Assembly: GCA_964572365.1 (NCBI GenBank)
Contig: CAZNFK010000023.1
Coordinates: 1-26,365 of the forward strand
Source of the DNA: Salinimicrobium sp964572365
GTDB lineage: Bacteria > Bacteroidota > Bacteroidia > Flavobacteriales > Flavobacteriaceae
DNA length: 26,365 bases
Reading direction: 5' to 3'
In this document: positions 1 through 7,011 of the stretch, one piece after another
Numbering within the stretch: position 1 is the stretch's first letter
How the letters are laid out: every line of letters begins with the position of its first letter
Translations under genes and position numbers: made by a program
Notes under the pieces: model-generated
Seen by the model: only the letters and a program-made list of their open reading frames with translations
What the model was told of the DNA's origin: nothing
The model's database searches: none

Positions 1-9
1 TTAATTTTT

Positions 10-17
10 TAAATTTG
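10..17 (+). promoter_or_regulatory. Bacteroidota -7 promoter element of pepP
   Basis: TAAATTTG matches the Bacteroidota consensus TAnnTTTG exactly and lies 23 bp before the ATG at 41. The last G of the element is the first base of a GTG that would extend the gene, so that GTG is probably promoter and not a start codon. The -33 TTG would lie outside the window. Confidence 0.6.
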
Positions 18-40
18 TGGCACACACTAAAATTTCACTC

Positions 41-1333
41 ATGAAATATCATCCAATAGACAAACATCTCTTTATAAAGAACCGTAAAAATTTCATGGCC
101 CGTATGGAGCCTAAAAGTTTAGCGGTATTCAATTCAAACGACATCTACCCAATTGGCGCCGACAGCACTATTCCTTTTGAACAGGCCAGAGACCTGTTTT
201 ATTTGAGCGGAGTAGACCAGGAGAAAAGTATTCTTGTACTTTTCCCCGATGCACCGAATGAAAAGCACCGGGAAATGCTCTTTTTGACCGAAACCAATGA
301 CCATATAGCCGTGTGGGAAGGAGAAAAACTTACCAAGGAAAAAGCCTTTGAAGTATCAGGCATCAAAAATGTGTTTTGGCTAAAGGATTTCGAAAAAGTA
401 TTTTTTGAAGTAATGACCCAGTGCGACACCGTTTACTTCAATACCAACGAGCATTACCGTGCGAACGTGGAGACCGAAACCCGGGAGGCCAGGTTCATCA
501 AGTGGTGCAAGGAACAGTATCCCGCACATCGTGTAGCAAAAAGCAATCCTATCCTGCAGCGCCTTCGCTCTATAAAAGATCCTATAGAGCTAGACCTTAT
601 GCAGCAGGCCTGTGATATTACCGAAAAAGCCTTCCGCAGAGCATTAAAATTCGTGAAGCCTGGAGTCTGGGAATACGAGATCGAGGCCGAATACTGGCAC
701 GAAATGATTCGTAACCGTTCCCGCGGATTCGCATACACCCCAATTATCGCCAGCGGAAAAAATGCGAACGTGCTCCATTATATTGAGAACAATCAACAAT
801 GTAAAGAAGGGGAATTGATCCTGCTGGACACCGGTGCAGAATATGCGAACTATTCCAGTGACCTTTCCAGGACCATTCCTGTTTCAGGAAAATACACCAA
901 ACGCCAGAAGGAGGTTTATAACGCCGTAAACCGTGTGAAAAATGAGGCCACTAAAATGCTGGTTCCGGGTACGATCTGGGCAGACTACAATGTGGAAGTG
1001 GGGAAATTGATGACTTCAGAATTACTTGGACTCGGATTGCTGGATAAAGCCGACGTACAGAATGAAAATCCTGACTGGCCGGCTTACAAGAAGTATTTTA
1101 TGCACGGTACTTCACACCACATTGGCCTGGACACACATGACTACGGATTGTTGCACGAACCAATGGAAGCCAATATGGTCTTCACCGTTGAACCGGGAAT
1201 CTATTTACCCGATGAAGGCTTCGGAATTCGTCTTGAGGATGACGTGGTGATCCAGGAAAAAGGAGAACCCTTCAACCTCATGCGAAACATCCCTATTGAA
1301 GCAGATGAGATCGAAGACATTATGAACTCGTAA
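41..1333 (+). CDS. pepP: Xaa-Pro aminopeptidase (aminopeptidase P, M24 family)
   Basis: This 430-residue cytosolic metallopeptidase removes an N-terminal residue from peptides with proline at position 2. The aminopeptidase P N-terminal domain covers about residues 1-140. The pita-bread catalytic domain from about 175 carries all five expected metal ligands: D263 and D274, H359 in an HGTSHH motif, E384 in TVEPG, and E399 in RLED. H246, H355 and H366 match the other active-site histidines of E. coli PepP. Length is normal for the family. The frame is open upstream to a GTG at 17, but that codon overlaps a consensus -7 promoter box, so the ATG at 41 is preferred. No signal peptide is seen. The gene has its own promoter and a strong terminator, so it is probably monocistronic. 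Confidence 0.95.
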   Translation: MKYHPIDKHLFIKNRKNFMARMEPKSLAVFNSNDIYPIGADSTIPFEQARDLFYLSGVDQEKSILVLFPDAPNEKHREMLFLTETNDHIAVWEGEKLTKEKAFEVSGIKNVFWLKDFEKVFFEVMTQCDTVYFNTNEHYRANVETETREARFIKWCKEQYPAHRVAKSNPILQRLRSIKDPIELDLMQQACDITEKAFRRALKFVKPGVWEYEIEAEYWHEMIRNRSRGFAYTPIIASGKNANVLHYIENNQQCKEGELILLDTGAEYANYSSDLSRTIPVSGKYTKRQKEVYNAVNRVKNEATKMLVPGTIWADYNVEVGKLMTSELLGLGLLDKADVQNENPDWPAYKKYFMHGTSHHIGLDTHDYGLLHEPMEANMVFTVEPGIYLPDEGFGIRLEDDVVIQEKGEPFNLMRNIPIEADEIEDIMNS

Positions 1334-1356
1334 AAAACTTCAATATAGAATAGAGA

Positions 1357-1402
1357 GCCACAAATCACCTTTTAAAAAAGCGATTTGTGGCTTTTCTTTT
1401 TT
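1357..1402 (+). terminator. Rho-independent terminator after pepP
   Basis: A perfect 10-bp stem, GCCACAAATC (1357-1366) and GATTTGTGGC (1382-1391), encloses an A/T-rich loop and is followed by a T-rich tract to 1402. It ends 13 bp before the next start codon, so the downstream hydrolase either relies on readthrough or has a promoter that I could not identify. Confidence 0.85.
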
Positions 1403-1415
1403 CTGAAGGAAAATT

Positions 1416-2195
1416 ATGAATATGAAAATCCAATTTCAAAATAAAGACATTCATCTCACCGATAATGGCACCGGCGAAACGCTTGTACTCCTCCACGGCT
1501 TTCTTGAATCTAAAGAGATCTGGACAGATTTTATTCCTCAATTTTCCCAATACGGAAGGATCATTACTATAGATCTTCCGGGCCATGGCCAATCTGAATG
1601 CCTGGGTGAAATACACAGCATGGAACTTATGGCAGAAGCCGTACATAACGTTCTGCAAGAGCTAAAGGTTCAAAAAGCGAACTTTATCGGCCATTCTATG
1701 GGCGGATATGTGACTCTTTCCTTTTTGGAACAATACCCGCAGATGGTCAATGAACTCATGCTGTTGAATTCAACCCCGGAAGAAGACTCCGAAGAAAAAA
1801 AGCTAAATCGCGATAGGGCGATTGAGGTGCTTCAAAAAAATAAGAAAGCTTACATCAGCATGGCGATCTCCAATTTACTTACGCCGGAAAATGAAAAAAA
1901 ATATGTTAAGGAAGTTAACATATTAAAGGAAAACGCCTATAAATTTCCCATTCAGGGAATCATTGCGGCTCTAAAAGGTATGAAAATTCGCACAAATAAA
2001 ACAAAATTGTTAAAGGATTTTGTAGGAGTAAAACTCATTGTTGCAGGAAAAAAAGATCCTCTTATAGAATTAAATTCAATAAAAGACATTGCTAACCAGT
2101 GTAATTGCAGGTTTTTTGCACTTCCGGGCGGTCACTTAAGCTATTTGGAAAGTAAGAAAGATTTTATAAAATTGTGTATTTCATCGAAAATTTAG
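1416..2195 (+). CDS. Alpha/beta-fold hydrolase
   Basis: A 259-residue alpha/beta hydrolase of the MenH/BioH-like size class, probably cytosolic since no signal peptide is present. The oxyanion-hole motif HG is at residues 27-28 (LLHGFLES). The nucleophile elbow GHSMGG places Ser at 94. Asp214 in AGKKDP and His240 in PGGHLS complete a catalytic triad. The substrate cannot be deduced. A GAAGGA sequence lies 5 bp before the ATG at 1416; a second ATG two codons later is an alternative start. The gene begins just after the pepP terminator with no visible -7 box of its own. The 3' third, from about 1890, is visibly more A/T-rich than the neighbouring genes. Confidence 0.9.
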   Translation: MNMKIQFQNKDIHLTDNGTGETLVLLHGFLESKEIWTDFIPQFSQYGRIITIDLPGHGQSECLGEIHSMELMAEAVHNVLQELKVQKANFIGHSMGGYVTLSFLEQYPQMVNELMLLNSTPEEDSEEKKLNRDRAIEVLQKNKKAYISMAISNLLTPENEKKYVKEVNILKENAYKFPIQGIIAALKGMKIRTNKTKLLKDFVGVKLIVAGKKDPLIELNSIKDIANQCNCRFFALPGGHLSYLESKKDFIKLCISSKI

Positions 2196-2212
2196 TCTTT
2201 TTATCGATTTTT

Positions 2213-2220
2213 TAATTTTG
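2213..2220 (+). promoter_or_regulatory. -7 promoter element of the small CxxC protein
   Basis: TAATTTTG is an exact TAnnTTTG match 41 bp upstream of the ATG at 2262 and just after the hydrolase stop. No TTG is visible at the expected -33 distance. Confidence 0.45.
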
Positions 2221-2261
2221 TTTACATAATTTTAACTATCACTAACCAAAACTTCTATAGC

Positions 2262-2519
2262 ATGAGTACGAAAAAGCCCCTCCTTATGTTTTCGATCGGC
2301 AGATTGTTTTGTTGTCATTTTGGTCATCGCCTTCATATTTCCAGAAGGATCACCAATCACATTAAAGAATACTCCTGTTCCAGGTGCGGTCAGGAAATGA
2401 CCGATACCGCAAACGGATTTTTAGCAGACCTTACTCCAAGGCTTCAGGAAACCAATACCTTCCTTGCAAAGATCCATGAACGCCGCCGAAACCGGAAAAT
2501 GATCCTCAAGGCTTCTTAG
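2262..2519 (+). CDS. Small putative zinc-ribbon-like protein, function unknown
   Basis: An 85-residue basic protein that I do not recognise by name. Potential metal ligands fall in two clusters: C17, C18, H19 and H22 (CCHFGH), and C39 and C42 (CSRCG). The arrangement suggests a small zinc-ribbon-like fold. It is followed by a charged, probably helical C-terminus rich in Arg and Lys (about 62-82), which could contact nucleic acid; that is inference. The gene has a consensus -7 element at 2213-2220 and no signal peptide. It converges on thiL, and the two stop codons overlap by 4 bp (TTAG, 2516-2519), which argues that both reading frames are real ends rather than chance open frames. Confidence 0.7.
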   Translation: MSTKKPLLMFSIGRLFCCHFGHRLHISRRITNHIKEYSCSRCGQEMTDTANGFLADLTPRLQETNTFLAKIHERRRNRKMILKAS

Positions 2520-3568
2520 TCATTCTCCCTCATGGCATTCCATCCGCGGGCGATCAATGGGATCTTTTGATTGGCACGTGTTACCAGGTGCATGCCCTCT
2601 CCTTCTTCGGCTATGTGCCCAATTACAGTAAAATTAGGATTGCCTTTGATCTTTTCGTAGTCTGACTGTGCAATGGTGAACAGCAGTTCATAATCTTCAC
2701 CGCCGCTTAATGCAATGGTGGTACTGTCAATTTGGAACTCTTCACAAACAGAAATTACTGCAGGATCAAGCGGGATCTTTTCTTCATACAGGTAAACTCC
2801 TTTTTTGGATCTTTTACATATATGAATGATTTCTGAAGATAATCCGTCGCTGATATCTATCATAGAGCTGGGCTTAACCCCCAAAGCCCTGAACAGTGGC
2901 GGAATATCTTTTCTGGCTTCAGGCTTTAACTGTCTTTCGATCAAATAAGTGTATGGATCAAGATCGGGCTGAGATTGAGGATTCACCTTGAACACCTCTT
3001 TTTCACGCTCCAGCACCTGCAGCCCCATATAGGCAGCCCCAAGATCTCCCGTCACTACCAGCAAATCATTTATTCCTGCACCATCTCGGTAGACGATCTC
3101 CTCCTCTTTCGCCGAACCTAAAGCAGTGATACTTATGATCAATCCTGAAGTGGAGGAGGATGTATCCCCGCCCACCACATCAACTTTGTAAAGATTTGCG
3201 GCAAGTTCAATTCCGGCATACAATTCTTCTAAAGCTTCGACAGGAAAACGATTGGAAACTGCGAAAGACACCGTGATTTGCTTGGGGGTAGCATTCATGG
3301 CATAAATATCTGAAAGGTTTACCATCACAGCTTTGTAACCCAAATGCTTCAGAGGCATGTAGGACAGGTCAAAATGAACCCCTTCAACCAGCATATCTGT
3401 AGTCACCACGGCTTTTTCATCTTTGAAATCCAGTACCGCCGCATCATCACCAATTCCTTTGATAGTCGATTCCTGAGTGATCTTGAAGTTCTCTGTAAGA
3501 TGATCGATCAAACCGAATTCTCCGTATTCTGATAAACTGGTTCTGCTTTCCCCTTTATTTTCAAACAT
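2516..3568 (-). CDS. thiL: Thiamine-monophosphate kinase
   Basis: ThiL phosphorylates thiamine monophosphate to thiamine pyrophosphate using ATP, the last step of cofactor biosynthesis. The 350-residue protein has the family motifs in order: GIGDDAAV (38-45), TDMLVEGVHF (57-66), the NLSD..AM..TP stretch (84-95), GGDTS (133-137), TGDLG (173-177), DISDG (238-242) and GGEDYELLF (289-297). These aspartates bind Mg-ATP in the PurM/ThiL superfamily. Length is normal to slightly long. The ATG at 3568 is preceded by a consensus promoter (TTG and TAATTTTG at 3589-3617). It is divergent from the suf operon and convergent with the small CxxC protein. No other thiamine genes are nearby, so it appears to stand alone. 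Confidence 0.95.
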   Translation of the reverse strand: MFENKGESRTSLSEYGEFGLIDHLTENFKITQESTIKGIGDDAAVLDFKDEKAVVTTDMLVEGVHFDLSYMPLKHLGYKAVMVNLSDIYAMNATPKQITVSFAVSNRFPVEALEELYAGIELAANLYKVDVVGGDTSSSTSGLIISITALGSAKEEEIVYRDGAGINDLLVVTGDLGAAYMGLQVLEREKEVFKVNPQSQPDLDPYTYLIERQLKPEARKDIPPLFRALGVKPSSMIDISDGLSSEIIHICKRSKKGVYLYEEKIPLDPAVISVCEEFQIDSTTIALSGGEDYELLFTIAQSDYEKIKGNPNFTVIGHIAEEGEGMHLVTRANQKIPLIARGWNAMREND

Positions 3569-3588
3569 AATTCTTGCTTTAGATTATG

Positions 3589-3617
3589 CAAAATTAAGGC
3601 TTAAAACTTCAAAACAA
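3589..3617 (-). promoter_or_regulatory. thiL promoter
   Basis: Read on the minus strand, a TTG (plus 3615-3617) is followed after 18 bp by TAATTTTG (plus 3589-3596), matching the Bacteroidota -33/-7 consensus. The -7 element ends 20 bp before the thiL ATG, so the leader is very short. Confidence 0.65.
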
Positions 3618-3814
3618 GGGAGATGTTCCAAAAATCCCCTTTTTGGATCACGGTGTTGACCCCCATCAAATAACCCCGGATTTCCATTCCTTTGAAAATC
3701 ATTGACTTCCAAAGAAAAATTACTCACGGCAAGACATACAGTGTGATAACGCAATACAATGGGAGTATTCCATTTTCTAATGATTTTTAGCATGGTTAAA
3801 CCTATAGTTTGTAT
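3597..3814. other. Divergent intergenic region, no supported gene
   Basis: The space between the thiL and suf promoters is longer than the other spacers in the window. A 69-codon minus-strand open frame (3584-3793) crosses it, but it runs through the thiL -7 element, has no recognisable motif and looks like chance. I see no RNA gene or strong hairpin here; a short dyad AATGG/CCATT near 3760-3775 is too small to interpret. Confidence 0.4.
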
Positions 3815-3822
3815 TATATTTG
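3815..3822 (+). promoter_or_regulatory. -7 promoter element of the suf operon
   Basis: TATATTTG is an exact TAnnTTTG match 31 bp upstream of the sufA ATG at 3854. It is the only consensus promoter before the gene cluster that runs to 11796, so it probably drives the whole suf operon. No clear TTG is seen at the -33 distance, as often happens at regulated promoters. Confidence 0.6.
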
Positions 3823-3853
3823 CACTTAATTTAGAATTAATCTTTATAAGAAT

Positions 3854-4183
3854 ATGATCAAGGTAAGTGAAAGCGCCAAAAATAGGATAACTGCCCTCAT
3901 GGCCGAGGACGGTTTTGACGCCATGCAGGACTTTGTCCGCGTAGGTGTAAAGAGCGGCGGATGCTCTGGTCTTTCCTATGAACTAAAGTTTGATAAAGCT
4001 CAGGCTGAAGGGGACAGATTGATCGAAGATAATGAGATCAAGATCGTGGTAGACAAGAAAAGCGTTCTTTATCTCGCCGGAACCATATTAGAGTACTCCG
4101 GAGGCTTAAATGGCAAAGGTTTTGTATTCAATAACCCAAACGCGCAGCGCACCTGTGGCTGTGGAGAATCATTCTCTTTGTAA
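3854..4183 (+). CDS. sufA: SufA/IscA/HesB-family A-type Fe-S carrier
   Basis: A 109-residue A-type carrier that accepts Fe-S clusters from the SufBCD scaffold and passes them to target proteins. The three family cysteines are present: C37 in SGGCSGL, and C101 and C103 in CGCGESF at the C-terminus. Length is normal. It is the first gene of the suf operon and lies 112 bp before sufB, the largest gap in the cluster. SufA, IscA and ErpA are hard to separate by sequence alone; the suf context favours the SufA name. Confidence 0.9.
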   Translation: MIKVSESAKNRITALMAEDGFDAMQDFVRVGVKSGGCSGLSYELKFDKAQAEGDRLIEDNEIKIVVDKKSVLYLAGTILEYSGGLNGKGFVFNNPNAQRTCGCGESFSL

Positions 4184-4259
4184 ATTTCGGCAAGCAAATG
4201 GGAGGTTTTATTACTTACCTTCAAAAAAGTGATTTCAAAGGGAGCAAGTTCAGGTAATC

Positions 4260-4285
4260 TTGAATTTTGAACCTTAAATTTTGAA
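4260..4285 (+). repeat. 12-nt tandem direct repeat before sufB
   Basis: TTGAATTTTGAA (4260-4271) and TTAAATTTTGAA (4274-4285) differ at one base and have a 14-bp period. They end 10 bp before the sufB ATG. They could be a regulator or leader element, or simply A/T-rich chance similarity. Confidence 0.5.
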
Positions 4286-4295
4286 TAAAAGAAAG

Positions 4296-5741
4296 ATGGC
4301 ATATACTGAAGACGATTTAAAAAAAGAGCTCGACCAGAAGGAGTATAAATACGGGTTCTACACCGACATTGAATCGGATACATTTCCCGTGGGTCTTAAC
4401 GAGGATATCGTTAGGGCGATCTCCAAGAAAAAGAACGAGCCGGAATGGATGACCAACTGGCGACTAGAAGCTTTTAGAGCCTGGGAGAAAATGGAAGAGC
4501 CCGATTGGGCGAATGTTCATTACGAAAAACCGAATTTCCAGAACATTTCCTATTATTCTGCTCCCAGTAAAAAGCCAAAATATGACAGTTTGGATGAAGT
4601 AGATCCTGAATTACTGGACACCTTCAAAAAACTGGGGATCTCTTTAGACGAGCAAAAGAAACTTGCAGGGGTTGCTGTAGATGTGGTAATGGACTCTGTA
4701 TCGGTAACCACCACCTTCAAAAAGACCCTGGCAGAAAAAGGAATTATTTTCTGTTCCATGTCCGAAGCCATTCAGGAACATCCTGAACTGGTAAAGAAAT
4801 ACCTGGGAACTGTAGTTCCTCAAAAAGATAACTTTTACGCGGCTTTAAATTCCGCGGTATTTAGTGACGGTTCATTCTGTTACATTCCGAAGGGCGTAAG
4901 ATGTCCAATGGAATTATCGACTTATTTCCGAATCAATCAGGCAGGAACAGGCCAATTCGAAAGGACCCTTGTCGTAGCCGATGCCGGAAGTTACGTGAGT
5001 TACCTGGAAGGTTGTACCGCCCCTCAGCGTGACGAGAACCAATTGCACGCGGCAGTTGTGGAGTTGATCGCCCTGGACGATTCAGAAATAAAATATTCTA
5101 CGGTACAAAACTGGTACCCCGGAAATAAAGAAGGAAAAGGCGGAGTTTACAATTTCGTAACCAAACGAGGTCTGTGCGAGAAGAATGCCAAGATAAGCTG
5201 GACGCAGGTGGAGACCGGTTCAGCGGTTACCTGGAAGTATCCTTCCTGTATCCTGAAAGGAGATCATTCGGTTGGGGAGTTCTACTCCATCGCCGTTACC
5301 AACGATTTTCAACAGGCAGACACCGGAACTAAAATGATCCACCTCGGAAAAAATACTAAAAGCACCATTATTTCCAAGGGTATTTCCGCAGGACAAAGCC
5401 AGAACAGTTATCGTGGGTTAGTGCAGATCAACAGCAGGGCCGAGAATGCCCGGAACTTTTCCCAGTGTGATTCCCTCTTAATGGGGAACAGGTGTGGAGC
5501 CCATACTTTTCCATATATAGAAGCAAAAAATAAAACCGCCAGAGTGGAACATGAGGCCACTACCAGTAAGATCGGGGAAGACCAGATCTTTTACTGTAAC
5601 CAGCGGGGAATAGACACCGAAAAGGCGATCGCTTTGATCGTGAACGGATTCAGTAAAGAGGTATTGAACAAATTACCAATGGAGTTTGCCGTAGAGGCCC
5701 AGAAGTTACTGGAAATATCCCTGGAAGGATCTGTAGGATAA
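4296..5741 (+). CDS. sufB: Fe-S cluster assembly scaffold protein SufB
   Basis: SufB is the main scaffold subunit of the cytosolic SufBC2D complex, where clusters are built from SufE-delivered sulfur. This 481-residue protein shows the typical C-terminal beta-helix core. The conserved stretch SQCDSLLMGNRCGAHTFPYI (389-408) holds C391 and C400, and EHEATTSKIGEDQ (418-430) holds the conserved acidic region, followed by C434. The open frame extends upstream to a TTG at 4281, but the ATG at 4296, preceded by GAAAG, gives the usual MAYTEDDL-type N-terminus. A tandem repeat lies immediately upstream. It is followed after 10 bp by a lipoprotein gene instead of sufC. Confidence 0.97.
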   Translation: MAYTEDDLKKELDQKEYKYGFYTDIESDTFPVGLNEDIVRAISKKKNEPEWMTNWRLEAFRAWEKMEEPDWANVHYEKPNFQNISYYSAPSKKPKYDSLDEVDPELLDTFKKLGISLDEQKKLAGVAVDVVMDSVSVTTTFKKTLAEKGIIFCSMSEAIQEHPELVKKYLGTVVPQKDNFYAALNSAVFSDGSFCYIPKGVRCPMELSTYFRINQAGTGQFERTLVVADAGSYVSYLEGCTAPQRDENQLHAAVVELIALDDSEIKYSTVQNWYPGNKEGKGGVYNFVTKRGLCEKNAKISWTQVETGSAVTWKYPSCILKGDHSVGEFYSIAVTNDFQQADTGTKMIHLGKNTKSTIISKGISAGQSQNSYRGLVQINSRAENARNFSQCDSLLMGNRCGAHTFPYIEAKNKTARVEHEATTSKIGEDQIFYCNQRGIDTEKAIALIVNGFSKEVLNKLPMEFAVEAQKLLEISLEGSVG

Positions 5742-5751
5742 TACGAAAGAC

Positions 5752-6150
5752 ATGAAAACAAAACTATTAGCAACACTTATAGGAATATTCATGTTAGCCG
5801 CTTGCGGAGACGAAACTAAAGATGAAATAGAGCCGACTGTCCCTGAAGTTGCTCAGGATAGTCTCACCACAATAGAAGCTGAGTTCATTTACCTGGCAGA
5901 CGCCGCGGTTCTTAAGGGCCGTAGCTTTATTTACGGGGTGGAACTGGATTCTGTATCCCGGGAGCTCATAGAAAAAGTAGCGCCTTTAAAAAGGGATGAA
6001 TTCGATATGGTTCCTGTAGTGGTAAGAGCAAAGGTGATCGAAAATCCCGGACAGGAAGGATGGGATGAGATCGCACAAATAAGGGAGATCCTGGAGATCC
6101 CCGAAAGAAAAACCGACAGCGCTGAAGCGCCGGCTTTAAACAACAATTAG
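5752..6150 (+). CDS. Small lipoprotein encoded between sufB and sufC, function unknown
   Basis: A 132-residue protein with a type II signal peptide: a short basic start (MKTK), a hydrophobic core and the lipobox LAAC with lipidated C18. The residues after the Cys are acidic (GDETKDEIE), resembling the surface-export signals described for Bacteroidota lipoproteins. The mature part (about 40-115) alternates beta strands with charged turns and could be a small OB-like barrel; this is only pattern reading. It starts 10 bp after sufB and ends 34 bp before sufC, so it is co-transcribed with cytosolic Fe-S genes, although its product should sit in the envelope. I do not recognise a named family. Confidence 0.8.
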   Translation: MKTKLLATLIGIFMLAACGDETKDEIEPTVPEVAQDSLTTIEAEFIYLADAAVLKGRSFIYGVELDSVSRELIEKVAPLKRDEFDMVPVVVRAKVIENPGQEGWDEIAQIREILEIPERKTDSAEAPALNNN

Positions 6151-6184
6151 AAAAACCCTGTTTACAGGAAATTCAATAGAAATT

Positions 6185-6940
6185 ATGCTTAAAATAAAGA
6201 ATTTACACGCCAAAGTAGAAGGTCTTAAAATATTAAAAGGCATTGACCTGGAGATCAATCCGGGGGAGGTACATGCCATTATGGGGCCTAACGGTTCAGG
6301 AAAAAGTACTTTATCTTCGGTCATCGCCGGGAAGGAAGAGTATGAAGTGACCCGCGGAGAGATCCTTTTCGAAGGGGAAGACCTTTCAGAAGACGCACCC
6401 GAGGAAAGAGCCCACAAAGGGATCTTCCTTTCGTTCCAGTATCCTGTTGAAATTCCCGGGGTAACCGTGACCAACTTCATGAGAACCGTGATCAATGCGA
6501 ATAGAAAAGCGAAGGGCCTAAAAGACATGCCGGCCAATGAAATGCTGAAAATGATCAGGGAGAAATCTGAACTTTTGGAGATCGACCGTAAATTCCTTTC
6601 CCGTTCCCTGAACGAAGGATTTTCGGGAGGAGAGAAAAAGAGAAACGAGATCTTCCAGATGGCCATGCTGGAACCAAAGCTGGCGATACTTGATGAGACC
6701 GACTCAGGTTTGGATATTGATGCCCTAAGAATTGTCGCTAACGGTGTGAATAAATTAAAGACTCCAGAAAATGCCACTTTAGTGATCACTCACTATCAAA
6801 GACTACTGGATTATATCATTCCAGATTTTGTACACGTGATGTTAGACGGTAAGATCGTAAAATCTGGAACCAAAGAACTGGCTCTGGAACTGGAAGAAAA
6901 AGGTTACGACTGGATCAAAGAGGAAGTAAGCGCTCAATAA
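6185..6940 (+). CDS. sufC: Fe-S cluster assembly ATPase SufC
   Basis: SufC is the soluble ABC-type ATPase of the SufBC2D scaffold; ATP hydrolysis drives the conformational change needed for cluster formation. The 251-residue protein has Walker A GPNGSGKS (about 34-41), an ABC signature FSGGEKKR (about 146-153), Walker B LAILDE plus the D-loop TDSGLD (about 166-177), and an H-loop histidine in ITHYQ (about 201-205). There are no membrane segments. Length is normal. It sits between the lipoprotein and sufD. A small dyad, CCTGT/ACAGG, lies in the 34-bp spacer upstream. Confidence 0.97.
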   Translation: MLKIKNLHAKVEGLKILKGIDLEINPGEVHAIMGPNGSGKSTLSSVIAGKEEYEVTRGEILFEGEDLSEDAPEERAHKGIFLSFQYPVEIPGVTVTNFMRTVINANRKAKGLKDMPANEMLKMIREKSELLEIDRKFLSRSLNEGFSGGEKKRNEIFQMAMLEPKLAILDETDSGLDIDALRIVANGVNKLKTPENATLVITHYQRLLDYIIPDFVHVMLDGKIVKSGTKELALELEEKGYDWIKEEVSAQ

Positions 6941-6977
6941 GCGAACTTCTTCAGAATTAAATTGATTTTGTCCACCA

Positions 6978-6994
6978 TTTCCCATTTTGGGAAA
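6978..6994 (+). other. Short hairpin in the sufC-sufD spacer
   Basis: TTTCCC and GGGAAA form a 6-bp stem around a 5-nt loop, 17 bp before the sufD ATG. There is no T-run, so it is not a classical terminator. It could affect mRNA processing or translation of sufD, or be chance. Confidence 0.3.
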
Positions 6995-7011
6995 GACAAT
7001 AAACTAATGAA

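Noticed and set aside
17..40. GTG start adding 8 residues to the aminopeptidase
   Set aside because: The GTG overlaps an exact -7 promoter box and would lie upstream of or at the transcription start.
3584..3793. A 69-codon minus-strand open frame between thiL and sufA
   Set aside because: It runs through the thiL -7 promoter element, has no recognisable motif and no promoter, and its composition looks like noncoding spacer.
6157..6168. Dyad CCTGT-TT-ACAGG in the spacer before sufC
   Set aside because: The arms are 5 bp with a 2-nt centre, too short to claim a hairpin or operator.
6136..6789. 217-codon minus-strand open frame over sufC
   Set aside because: It is antisense to a fully supported SufC with Walker and signature motifs, and its serine-rich composition is typical of antisense frames.
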